64,000 bases of DNA from VRUE01 sp963844395 (lineage in GTDB: Bacteria > Actinomycetota > Thermoleophilia > Solirubrobacterales > 70-9). The DNA lies in contig CAWJNX010000002.1 of assembly GCA_963844395.1 (NCBI GenBank), positions 1,409,315-1,473,314 of the forward strand. The letters are read 5' to 3'. Below, one piece after another: positions 8,770 through 16,666 of the stretch. Position numbers and translations under genes: made by a program. Under the pieces are notes generated by a model. That model had not been told where the DNA came from. It ran no database searches and saw nothing but the letters and a program-made list of their open reading frames with translations. The first letter of the stretch is position 1. Each line of letters starts with the position of its first letter.

Positions 8770-9462
8770 ATGGACAAACGGTTTCTCGAGGAGTGCCTGA
8801 GCAAAGGCATGTCGCTGGAAGCGATCGGGGCACAAGTCGGCAAGCATCCGTTAACGGTGAGCTACTGGCTCAAGAAGCATGGTCTTGTTGCGGCTGGACA
8901 GGCACGTCACGCGCCGAAAGGCGAGATCGATTCGGCTCGCCTGCGCAGGATGGTCGATGAAGGTAAGTCGATCCGGTCCATCGCCAAGGAGTTGGGCGCT
9001 AGCTACTCAACGATCCGGTACTGGGTCACTCGGATGGGTTTGGAAACAGATCGAATGGTTCGCCGCCGGGAAGCGGATGCTGCACGCGAAGCAGGCCTTA
9101 AGAGGACATACCTGAAATGTCCGCGCCATGGGCACACTGCCTTCTTCGCCCGACGGGAGGGTGGATATCGGTGCGCTAAGTGCAACACCGCTGCGGTGTC
9201 TGAGCGGAGAAGAGTTGTGAAGCGCACTCTCGTTGAGGAAGCCGGAGGGAAGTGTGCGATTTGCAGCTTTGCCGAGCACCCTGCCGCGCTTCAGTTCCAC
9301 CACCTCGACCCGGCGATGAAGGAGTTTCATCTCGGCCACCAGGGCCATTGCCGCAGCCTTAGCCGGATGCGCGCCGAGGCAAGCAAGTGCGTGCTGCTTT
9401 GCGCCAATTGCCATGCGCTTGTGGAGGCGGGCGTGACGAAAATATCCAGCGGGGAACGCTAG
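8770..9462 (+). CDS. HNH endonuclease-like protein with two helix-turn-helix segments
   Basis: A 230-residue protein with three parts. Residues about 10-36 and 60-88 are two similar helix-turn-helix units (SLEAIGAQVGKHPLTVSYWL and SIRSIAKELGASYSTIRYWV). Then comes a zinc ribbon (CPRH at 117, CAKC at 135-138), and a C-terminal HNH-type module with C162/C165 (CAIC), H177/H178 (FHHLD) and C211/C214/H215 (CANCH). The double HTH suggests sequence-specific DNA recognition before cleavage, as in homing-type or mobile-element HNH enzymes. It stands alone between the PD-(D/E)XK gene and tRNA-Asn, which suggests accessory DNA. Confidence 0.75.
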   Translation: MDKRFLEECLSKGMSLEAIGAQVGKHPLTVSYWLKKHGLVAAGQARHAPKGEIDSARLRRMVDEGKSIRSIAKELGASYSTIRYWVTRMGLETDRMVRRREADAAREAGLKRTYLKCPRHGHTAFFARREGGYRCAKCNTAAVSERRRVVKRTLVEEAGGKCAICSFAEHPAALQFHHLDPAMKEFHLGHQGHCRSLSRMRAEASKCVLLCANCHALVEAGVTKISSGER

Positions 9463-9500
9463 AGTTGAGAAGCTGCCGGTACGTCGGTGGCTCAGATTGA

Positions 9501-9575
9501 TCCGGGGTAGCTCAATTTGGTAGCAGCGCTCGGCTGTTAACCGAGAGGTTGTGGGTTCGAGTCCCACCCCCGGAG
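9501..9575 (+). tRNA. tRNA-Asn (GTT)
   Basis: Complete cloverleaf: acceptor TCCGGGG pairs with CCCCGGA (9568-9574) and discriminator G. Anticodon loop CTGTTAA gives GTT, and the T arm is GTGGG-TTCGAGT-CCCAC. CCA is not encoded. Confidence 0.95.
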
Positions 9576-9587
9576 TTCCTTTCTTAG

Positions 9588-10841
9588 TTAGGCGTAGGCG
9601 TGGCGGCGTGCCAGCTGCTCGACCAGCTCGGCGCCGCGCTCGGCGCCGTCGTGCTCTCGTCCCCAGGCGCACAGCTCGGCGGCGCGTCTCGCGAACGTCG
9701 GGTCGCCGAGGATGCGCCGGGTCGCCCAGCGCAGCGGTCCCGGTCGGCAGAGGCGCCAGGGCAGCGAAAGGCCAGCCTTCGTCCATGCGACTCGCATCGC
9801 CGTCTCGCTCATGTCGCCGATGATCGGGCTGATCAGGACCGGGGTGCCGGCGCCGAGCGCGCGGGCGACCGTGCCGTGGCCGCCGTGCGAGATCACCAGC
9901 GATGCTGCCGGCATAACCTGGCTGTAGCTGAGCCAGTCGACGAGGACTGCGTTGGCCGGGACCTCGATCGGCGTCTGGGGAACGACGCGGTTGGTCGTCG
10001 CCACGATCCTCACCGGCTCATCCGCCAGTGCCGCCAGTGCGGCGCGGACCAGGTGGTTGCGCGAATCATGGGCAGTGCTCGGCGCGACCAGGACCAGCGG
10101 CTCGTCGCCAGGCGGCAGCTCGATGTCAGGGTGGGGAACCTCGAAGCTCATCGGTCCGGTGACCTCGACTCCGGTAGGCCAGCGTCGGGGGTACTCGAGC
10201 TGCGGGAACGTAGCGACGAGCGCCAGGTCAGGGCTGATCCCGCCGTGGAAGCGCTCAGTGGGCGGCAGGTCGAGTTGGGCCCGCTGCCGGTTGAGATCGT
10301 CCCGTCCTTGCTCAAGGCCGATGTTCAAGGCGCGCTGCCCGGCCTGCCAGATTCCGCGTCCGAGTGGCGTGCGTGGCGGTTGCAGCCCGACCGCGAAGAA
10401 CGGCAGGCCCGGCTCGACCACCGGGTAGATGTGCGGAATGAGGGTGACGAGCGGCACGCCGGCCACCTCGGCGGCCAGGGTCGGCGCCAGCGTGAGGATG
10501 TCGCTGACCACGGCGTGCGGGCGCATCGCCTCCAACAGCGGCAGCAGCGCCTCCGCTGCCTCGGCCGCGTGTGATCCCTCCGGGGAGTCGGGATCCGGCG
10601 GCGGGAACATCCGGTATTCCTCGGCCGCGGCAAATCCCAACCCCGCCAACTCGACCGCGGCGCGGCGCTCCTCCCAGGTCTCGATCGTCACCTCATGGCC
10701 ACGTCCCGCCAGCGCCCGGCCAAGCGCTATGGCAGGGAAGACGTGGCCGGGGTCGCCGAAGGCTGCGACCAGGAATCGCAGCGGCGAGTCGTCGCCGCGA
10801 GGCTTCCCGGGTACCACGCTAGGGGGTGTCGAGTCCCTCAC
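9588..10841 (-). CDS. Glycosyltransferase, UGT/MGT-like (GT1 type)
   Basis: A 417-residue glycosyltransferase with GT-B architecture. The N-terminal Rossmann domain starts FLVAAFGDPGHVFPAIALGRAL, the typical acceptor-side signature of MGT/UGT and MurG-like enzymes. The C-terminal nucleotide-sugar domain carries VLVDWLSYSQVMPAASLVISHGG-type sequence (about residues 300-325: SHGGHGTVARALGAGTPVL), the donor-binding region of GT1 enzymes. Likely a soluble cytoplasmic enzyme glycosylating a lipid or secondary metabolite; the acceptor is unknown. The GTG at 10841 overlaps the upstream SDR gene by 23 bp; a GTG at 10817 just after the SDR stop is an equally good start. Confidence 0.8.
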   Translation of the reverse strand: MRDSTPPSVVPGKPRGDDSPLRFLVAAFGDPGHVFPAIALGRALAGRGHEVTIETWEERRAAVELAGLGFAAAEEYRMFPPPDPDSPEGSHAAEAAEALLPLLEAMRPHAVVSDILTLAPTLAAEVAGVPLVTLIPHIYPVVEPGLPFFAVGLQPPRTPLGRGIWQAGQRALNIGLEQGRDDLNRQRAQLDLPPTERFHGGISPDLALVATFPQLEYPRRWPTGVEVTGPMSFEVPHPDIELPPGDEPLVLVAPSTAHDSRNHLVRAALAALADEPVRIVATTNRVVPQTPIEVPANAVLVDWLSYSQVMPAASLVISHGGHGTVARALGAGTPVLISPIIGDMSETAMRVAWTKAGLSLPWRLCRPGPLRWATRRILGDPTFARRAAELCAWGREHDGAERGAELVEQLARRHAYA

Positions 10842-11550
10842 TGGGCCGCGTGAAGACGATCTCCGGCACGTGGCAGTTGCGCGAGGTATGGAGCAGAAAG
10901 CGAACCGCCTCGCCGATGTCCTCCGGCCGGATCATCTCCTCGCCCGGCACCTGGCCCTTCGCGAACTCGGTCATCGGGGTGTCGACGAAGCCGGGGGCGA
11001 GCGCCGTGCATTGGATGCCGGCGGCACCCACCTCGCGATGCGTCGACTGGGTGAAGTTGATCACCGCCGCCTTGGTCGCTGCGTAGACCGAGAGCCACGC
11101 CTGGCCGCCCTTGCCCGCGATTGAGGCGGTGTTGACGATCAGTGCCTTGCCATGCTCGGCGCCGGCCTCCTTCAGCAGGGGCAGGCCCTCGCGGGTGCCG
11201 ACGATCAGCGCCCGCAGGTTGACTGCGAGCTGCATGTCAAGGTGCTTGGTCTGGATTTCATCCATCGCTGCGCCGATCCCGACCCCGGCATTGTTGACGA
11301 GCACGTCGAGACGGCCGTAAGCCTCGCGGTGCCTGGCGAAGACGCCGACCAGGTCCTCCTCCTCGGTCATGTTGGCGGCGACGCTCTGAAGCTCGAGGCC
11401 ATCGGCGCGCAGCTCCTCGGCGGCGGCCTCGAGCTTCTCGGGGCGGCGTGCGGAGACGGTCAGCGCGTATCCCTCCTCGCCGAGCGTCCTGGCGATCGCC
11501 AGTCCGATGCCGCTGGAAGCCCCGGTTATTAGTGCAGCTCGGTCCGCCAT
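10819..11550 (-). CDS. Short-chain dehydrogenase/reductase
   Basis: A classical SDR of 243 residues. It has the NAD(P)-binding TGASSGIG at residues 9-16, NNAGVG near 86, a catalytic Ser in NTASIAG near 141, and YAATK near 155-159 providing Tyr and Lys. SARR after beta-2 suggests NADP preference. The C-terminal half is ordinary for the family, so the substrate cannot be named. It precedes and overlaps the glycosyltransferase gene, so the two probably form a small operon modifying one metabolite or lipid. Confidence 0.85.
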   Translation of the reverse strand: MADRAALITGASSGIGLAIARTLGEEGYALTVSARRPEKLEAAAEELRADGLELQSVAANMTEEEDLVGVFARHREAYGRLDVLVNNAGVGIGAAMDEIQTKHLDMQLAVNLRALIVGTREGLPLLKEAGAEHGKALIVNTASIAGKGGQAWLSVYAATKAAVINFTQSTHREVGAAGIQCTALAPGFVDTPMTEFAKGQVPGEEMIRPEDIGEAVRFLLHTSRNCHVPEIVFTRPSEGLDTP

Positions 11551-11646
11551 TCGTCCTCCTCGTATCGCCTTCGCCTCGAGCGGACCCTATCGGCGCCTGG
11601 ATGGTGACGCCGAAGGGCGGGATGCCAGCGTTCCGCGCCGAATAAC

Positions 11647-12733
11647 ATGCCGGTCGGGATGCCCGTCCGCCGAGCCACAAGCGTTCTCGCCTGCGTGCTC
11701 GCGGCAATTCCGTTGCTTGCGGGGTGCGGCGACGACTCGGGATCCTCGGGCTCAACGGCTGATGCCGCGGTCGAGAGCCGGCCGCCGCCGCCGAAAAGCG
11801 AATTCCCGAGCGCGGAGGGCAAGACTCTGGCTGAGGTCGTCAAAGCAGCCGACGCTCCTGCCCCGCTTGTCGTCTCCCCAGCCGCGATGGTCTTCTACGA
11901 GGGCGAGAACCGCTACCCCTTCGGCGTCTTCGACCCGGACCGAACGCCAATCTCAGATGCGAAGGTCGCGCTCTACATTACGAAGGTCCCACGCGTGCAG
12001 GCCAACGCGAAAGCGGACCGCTCCGGGAAGGGTGCGGTCGCCCGAGCCCGCACCGAAGCCCTCGAAGGCCCTGCGCTGGGGCCGTTCCCTGCGTCGATCG
12101 AAAGCATCGCCACCGCGCCCGCCTTCCGCGCCCAGACTACGACGAGCGATCCCGACGCAGCCACGGTCGTCTACGTGACCGACCTCGACTTCACCAGCGA
12201 GGGCGAGTGGCGGATCGCCGCCCTGATCAAGGAAGACGGCGAAACGACTGCGACGCTGCTGCCGAGCGCGGTGGTTGGCGAATTCGCCCGGGTGCCGCGG
12301 GCCGGGTGACAGGGCGCCGTCGATCCACACCCCGACCGCTGCGGATGCCGGCAACGACCTTGCGGAGATCACCACGCGCGTCCCGCCCGACACGCAGAAC
12401 CAAGCCGACTTCGCGGACGTCCTTGGCAAGGAGCCGACCGTCCTCTTGTTCGCGACCCCCCAGTTCTGCCAGAGTCGGGTCTGCGGCCCGGTCGTCGACG
12501 TGGCCGAGCAGGTCAAAGAGGAGTACGGCGAGGAGGCGGAGTTCATCCATATGGAGATCTTCAACGACAACGATCCAGGCAAGGGCGTGAGGCCGCAGGT
12601 GCGGGCCTTTCACCTGCCGAGCGAGCCATGGCTGTTCGTGATCGACCACCAAGGGACGATCCGGACGGCAATCGAGGGCGCTTTCGGCGTCGAGCGACTG
12701 ACCGAGGCTGTGAAAGAGGTGGCGGGCGAATGA
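11647..12733 (+). CDS. Lipoprotein with thioredoxin-like domain (frameshifted at about 12303)
   Basis: The first part (11647-12309) is a lipoprotein: a signal peptide with lipobox LLAGC near residues 22-26, a Gly/Ser linker, then an immunoglobulin-like region. The second part (in the +1 frame, to 12733) is a thioredoxin/SCO-like domain: VLLFATPQFCQSRVCGP, with a pair of cysteines spaced CxxxxC, then FIHMEIFNDNDP and WLFVIDHQGTI. The join reads AGDRAPSIHTP if one G is skipped at the GGGTGAC at 12304, so I treat the two pieces as a single gene broken by an indel. Role: probably extracytoplasmic redox or metal handling. The stop overlaps the next ATG (ATGA). Confidence 0.7.
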
Positions 12734-13095
12734 GCGAGAAAGCGACCCCGGACACCGAGCTGCTGAAAGCCTTCGCCGAGGAGGCGAAGCGACGCTGCGA
12801 CGTGATCGCCGCCGGCCTCGCAACCGAGACGAATGACTTCGAGACCCTGCGGGCCGAAGCCCACGCCCTGCGCGGCACGGCAGGCGCCGTCGGCCTGAGA
12901 CGCCTGGCCGAGTTGGCTGGCCTGATGGAATCCGACCTCGCCGAAGCCAAACAGAGCGGCGTCCTGCGCGGCGGCCGCTCGGACCAGATTGCCGACGCGG
13001 CTAAGGCCCTCTCCGAAGGCGCCGCCGCAGCCGCCGAGGGCAAAGAAGAGCCGCCGGACGTAGGCCGCTCCCTAGCCCAGCTTTTCAGCGCCTAG
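12730..13095 (+). CDS. Hpt-domain protein
   Basis: A 121-residue, mostly helical protein with the histidine phosphotransfer motif HALRGTAGAVG near residues 42-52, where the His would be phosphorylated in a phosphorelay. The C-terminal third is low-complexity (Glu/Ala rich). It overlaps the upstream redox lipoprotein by 4 bp. No histidine kinase or response regulator lies nearby, so its partners are elsewhere. Small and simple, so the call rests mainly on the motif and its surrounding helix pattern. Confidence 0.7.
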   Translation: MSEKATPDTELLKAFAEEAKRRCDVIAAGLATETNDFETLRAEAHALRGTAGAVGLRRLAELAGLMESDLAEAKQSGVLRGGRSDQIADAAKALSEGAAAAAEGKEEPPDVGRSLAQLFSA

Positions 13096-13137
13096 CCCCG
13101 CTCAGAGCTTCCAAATCGCGCTACGCTCGCAAACCGA

Positions 13138-13211
<74 letters not shown>

Positions 13212-13341
13212 TAGATTTTGCGACATGGAGTGGTTGCGTAGGGCCGTCGAGGGGGCGACGACGGAGACAGGCCGGCTTCTGGAAAGTGCGTGGACCCGAT
13301 TCGCTCTATGGCACCAGATCCGGCCGTAGCCGCCTTACGGC

Positions 13342-13388
13342 TCGGACTTCTAATCCGATGGCCGCTGGTTCGAATCCAGCCGGGGGCG
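13342..13388 (+). pseudogene. 3' fragment of a tRNA-Arg (TCT)
   Basis: This 47-nt segment is the 3' part of a tRNA: anticodon stem-loop CGGAC-TTCTAAT-type loop giving TCT, T arm GCTGG-TTCGAAT-CCAGC, acceptor strand CGGGGGC and G. No matching 5' acceptor strand (it would be GCCCCCG) or proper D arm precedes it. It is therefore a fragment, such as an integrating element leaves at an attachment site. In the 343 bp between the tRNA-Met and the next gene I see nothing else coding. Confidence 0.75.
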
Positions 13389-13554
13389 TCTTGAGGGTTC
13401 GGTAGGGCACCCCGATGCCTTGCGGTTCCCCCTTGAGAGCGCCATCGGCGGGCTCAATTGCCCCTATCAATCGGTTCGGGGATATTAGACAATCTTCTTT
13501 CATGCAAACGATTCGCTCCGGCACCGCTCGGGGCGGACTGCAAGGGAGAGAACT

Positions 13555-14250
13555 ATGAAGGCTCGAAGAATCAGTGCCCTGTGCCTTTCGATCGTGGCCG
13601 TGCTCGGAGTGGCCGCCGTTTGGACGGCGAGCGCCTCGGCAATCGGAGAGAAATTCCATTCGGAAGTCGAACCGACGGTCCTCACAGGCTCGAACGTGGG
13701 CGAAGACACCTTCACCGTGGGCACGTACAGCGTCAAATGCAAAGCCACCGTCGTGTCGGGGACATGGGCGACCAAAACACCCGAAACGATGACACTGCAC
13801 CCGACATACACCGGGTGCACGGACTCAGAAGGCGTAGCGGCGGCGATTACCACGACCGGTTGCAACCTGGTCTATTGGTCCGAGCGGCTCTCAGGCAACG
13901 ATGCGAAAGTCGAAACCGAGTGCGAAGCCGGGAAATCGATCAAAGTTGCCGTGGAAGGTTGCACGATGAAAATCGCGGGGCAAGTCAGCCCCTTCGGCGC
14001 AACCTATGCGAATGGGAAACTCGGTGGCGTTCCCGATATCACGGTGACTTCGACATTTGAAGTCGCCTTTACGCAGGAAGGGCTCCTCTGTGAAGAAATC
14101 GGAGGCACCAAAGGCAAATTCACCGGCTCTACGACAATCAGCGGATATGTAGATAAATGCGCCGCCGGAGAATGTCCCTTCGCTCCGGGTGGGATGGGCG
14201 ACAAAGACGGCTACAAAGAGGGGAACATCATCGGAATCGAATGGAAATAA
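13555..14250 (+). CDS. Secreted protein of unknown function
   Basis: A 231-residue protein with a clear signal peptide (MKARRISALCLSIVAVLGVAA then VWTASASA, cleavage near residue 29). The mature part is about 200 residues of beta-rich, Thr/Gly-rich sequence with eight or more cysteines (for example YSVKCKATV, YTGCTD, TTGCNL, TECEAG, EGCTM, LLCEE, DKCAAGEC), probably forming disulfides. Codon usage is less GC-extreme than its neighbours (more AAA, GAA and ACA), suggesting recent transfer. I recall similar cysteine-containing secreted proteins in Solirubrobacterales but know no function. It sits between the tRNA-Met and a duplicated tRNA end. Confidence 0.7.
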   Translation: MKARRISALCLSIVAVLGVAAVWTASASAIGEKFHSEVEPTVLTGSNVGEDTFTVGTYSVKCKATVVSGTWATKTPETMTLHPTYTGCTDSEGVAAAITTTGCNLVYWSERLSGNDAKVETECEAGKSIKVAVEGCTMKIAGQVSPFGATYANGKLGGVPDITVTSTFEVAFTQEGLLCEEIGGTKGKFTGSTTISGYVDKCAAGECPFAPGGMGDKDGYKEGNIIGIEWK

Positions 14251-14286
14251 GAGGTGAGTGGAAGGGTCGGGCTCGCCCGGCCCTTC

Positions 14287-14440
14287 TCAGCGCAGCGCGA
14301 AGCGCATCAACCGTGGTGCCGGCGCCTTCCTGGATGATCTTCAGGTCGTCGCAGAGGCGGGCGATGATCGCGAGGCCAAGGCCGTCGGCGGAGCCTTTGC
14401 CGAAGCGCCGCCCTCGTCGGTAACGCTGAACTCGAGCCAG
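14287..14440 (-). pseudogene. Remnant of an anti-sigma-factor type ATPase domain
   Basis: Read on the minus strand in pieces, this stretch gives LEFSVTDEGG, GKGSADGLGLAIIARLCDDL and MRFALR before a stop at 14287. These are the N box and G2 box of HATPase_c domains of RsbW-type serine kinases and anti-sigma factors. The pieces are in different frames and there is no start, so this is a decayed or truncated gene. In the rest of 14251-14786 I see only the tRNA fragment. Confidence 0.55.
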
Positions 14441-14532
14441 TTCAAAACTTGGTCCCCAGCAACTCAGCCGAACTCCTTGGACGAGATCGGCTCTATCGCG
14501 CCAGATTCGGCTCTATAGACGACTTCCGGCGC

Positions 14533-14576
14533 GACTCATAATCCGTCGGTCGAAGGTTCGAGTCCTTCCCGCCCCA
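14533..14576 (+). pseudogene. Duplicated 3' half of tRNA-Met (possible att site)
   Basis: GACTCATAATCCGTCGGTCG is identical to 13168-13187 of the intact tRNA-Met. The remainder differs only at two T-stem base pairs, both changed in a compensatory way (CT..AG to AA..TT), and ends in the same CCCGCCCCA. No 5' half is present. This is what an element integrated into a tRNA 3' end leaves at its far side. Confidence 0.75.
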
Positions 14577-14786
14577 TAGGAAGACCGCTTTAAAATGGGC
14601 ATATATTCAGGCTTGGCGCCTGGACGAGATCGAAACTTTATCCCGAAATTTGTCCCGAAAACGAGCTAGGATCGTCGCGCTCAGCGGATCGATCCGAGGA
14701 AGGCCAAAGGTGGCCTAAGTCTTCCCCGGCCGACTCTGCTCTCAACGCGCCCTTGCCGCCTTGGCGACGTAGAACGGCGGTGGCGG

Positions 14787-15005
14787 TCAGCGGCCCGTCT
14801 GCATGTGCTGGCAGAGGTAGGAAAGAACAAGGCCCGCCATCAGCCGGAAGTCTTCGCCGAACTCGATCGCCAACCGCTCCGCCGTCGGATAGTCCTTCTG
14901 GCACTCCCGCCCCACGACGACGTCGCCCAGACCGGCCAGGTGGTTGCGCACCTGCTCGTAGAGCGCGTCGCGCTGGCTGGCGACGATTTTCAGAGTGGGG
15001 GGCAT
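14787..15005 (-). CDS. Small conserved hypothetical protein
   Basis: A 72-residue protein starting at the ATG complementary to 15003-15005. The sequence MPPTLKIVASQRDALYEQV, a central glycine turn (AGLGDVVVG), a Tyr, and AIEFGEDFRLMAGL resemble a short helical protein family that I recall from Actinobacteria without a known function. A longer upstream reading in this frame (to 15197) looks like non-coding extension. It is on the opposite strand to the methyltransferase and lies between the duplicated tRNA end and the restriction-modification genes. Confidence 0.5.
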   Translation of the reverse strand: MPPTLKIVASQRDALYEQVRNHLAGLGDVVVGRECQKDYPTAERLAIEFGEDFRLMAGLVLSYLCQHMQTGR

Positions 15006-15196
15006 GGTGCCCTCATTTCGGTAGGGCACCGAGAGCCGCCGAGATGCCGTTCTCGTTGGAGAATTACGGCTGCCGGGATGCGCGAGGATTGCGCGTTCCC
15101 CTTTGGAAAACGACGAAGCTAACCAGCCGGCAGCCGTCAGGTCGGACAAAGGGAACACATGTTTGCTCCCGCCGAAGCCGACGCTACGCTTCAACA

Positions 15197-16663
15197 ATGG
15201 CTGCCTCTATCGTCGCCGCAACCCCGGAGCTCCAACTTGAGCGGCTAAGTTCGCGAGAGGATCGGTATCGCAACGGGCAGTTCTTTACGCCGCCGGCGAT
15301 CGCCTCCTTTATGGCGGAAGCCCTTAGAGAGATCAATCCGTCCACGGTTCTCGATCCCGGAGTTGGCGGGGGCGTGCTCTTACGAGTTATGGGTTCCGAT
15401 GTGAAGCGCTACGGGTTGGACATCGACGCCGAGGCAGTGAGATTGGCTGGCGAATCGCTGGACGGGGAGGGCGAAATCGCGGTGGGTGACTTCCTCGATC
15501 CGTCCGGTTGGCCGCTCGCCGAGTCCTCATTTGATGCGATCATCGCCAATCCGCCGTACATTCGCCATCACAACCTGTCTGCCGAGCATAAGGCGAGGGC
15601 AGCGCACTACGGTGACCAGTTTCAGAGCAAAGTTTCGCGCCTATCCGGTAGCTATGTCTATTTTTTCCTTGAGGCGATCTTGCGCCTTAACGTGGGCGGA
15701 CGCCTCGCCTTCATTACTCCGACTGAGTTCCTAGACGTTCGCTACGGGCAGGCCGTGAAGGAAGCGTTGATGAGTCACTGTCAGATTGATGAGGTTGTTG
15801 TCCTTGAGATGGATGAACTGGCATTTGAGGGTGTTCTGACCACGTCCGCAATCACGATCGCCACCAAGCATTCTCGACGGACGAAAAGGCTTCGCTTGTC
15901 TGAGGCGGGGTTCAACGGGTCAGTCCAACGAAAGCGATCAACTGAGTTGTCAGCCGCGGAGGCCTCGCCAGCGTTGCCCTGGACCCCCATGCTTCCCTCG
16001 CGAGCTGAGCGGATTGCCCCATTGCTAAAAGGTCGAACCGCAAAGCTGGGCGACTACTGCAAGGTCCGCCGCGGCATCGCTACCGGCGACAACTCCTTCT
16101 TCTGTTTGTCGCTGGAGGATGTGGAACGCACCGGTATTGAGGAACAATTTATGGTTCCGGTTGTGGTTGGTTCGCGGGATCTACCGGATGGCGGACCACT
16201 CGACGAGAACTTCCGGAACCAGCGGATTGCGGACGGAGCACGCTGTTTTCTCTTTCACTGCCATGAGTCTCGCGAGGAGCTGAAAGGAACTAACGCACTC
16301 CGATATATCAAATCCGGTGAAAAACGTGGCTTGCATGAGCGATTTAACTGTCGCACTCGTCGTCCTTGGTATGGGGTCGAGAAGGTCCAGCCACCTGATT
16401 TTTTCGTGACTTACATGGCCCGCGACCGAGCGCGAGTCATCAGGAACCTGGCGGGTGCTCGGTGCATGACGTCCCTGCTCAACCTCTGGGCTAAGCCCGG
16501 AATCGACCCAGACGACCTCCGTTCCGTCCTTGAGGACCCCGTTAATGCAAGACTTCTTCGTGAGAAGGGTCGGACCTATGGCGGTGGTTTGGGCAAGATC
16601 GAGCCTGGGGAGCTCCTTTCTCTGCCCATCATTCCGCCTGAAATCCGGGCTCCTGCAACCTAA
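15197..16663 (+). CDS. Type II N6-adenine DNA methyltransferase
   Basis: Modification enzyme of a restriction-modification system. The 488-residue product has motif X (GQFFTPPAIASFM, about residues 31-43), motif I for SAM binding (LDPGVGGGVLL, about 51-61) and the catalytic motif IV NPPY (about 118-121). The order X-I-IV is that of gamma-class N6-adenine enzymes such as M.TaqI. The C-terminal target-recognition half starts near residue 270. The ATG at 15197 gives motif X at the normal distance; an open frame upstream is unlikely coding. The convergent restriction gene ends 4 bp away. Confidence 0.85.
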   Translation: MAASIVAATPELQLERLSSREDRYRNGQFFTPPAIASFMAEALREINPSTVLDPGVGGGVLLRVMGSDVKRYGLDIDAEAVRLAGESLDGEGEIAVGDFLDPSGWPLAESSFDAIIANPPYIRHHNLSAEHKARAAHYGDQFQSKVSRLSGSYVYFFLEAILRLNVGGRLAFITPTEFLDVRYGQAVKEALMSHCQIDEVVVLEMDELAFEGVLTTSAITIATKHSRRTKRLRLSEAGFNGSVQRKRSTELSAAEASPALPWTPMLPSRAERIAPLLKGRTAKLGDYCKVRRGIATGDNSFFCLSLEDVERTGIEEQFMVPVVVGSRDLPDGGPLDENFRNQRIADGARCFLFHCHESREELKGTNALRYIKSGEKRGLHERFNCRTRRPWYGVEKVQPPDFFVTYMARDRARVIRNLAGARCMTSLLNLWAKPGIDPDDLRSVLEDPVNARLLREKGRTYGGGLGKIEPGELLSLPIIPPEIRAPAT

Positions 16664-16666
16664 TCT

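Noticed and set aside
13306..13800. Minus-strand frame with PPAGFEPAAIGLE near its end
   Set aside because: That end is the antisense of the tRNA-Arg fragment, a common artefact, and the rest overlaps the secreted-protein gene.
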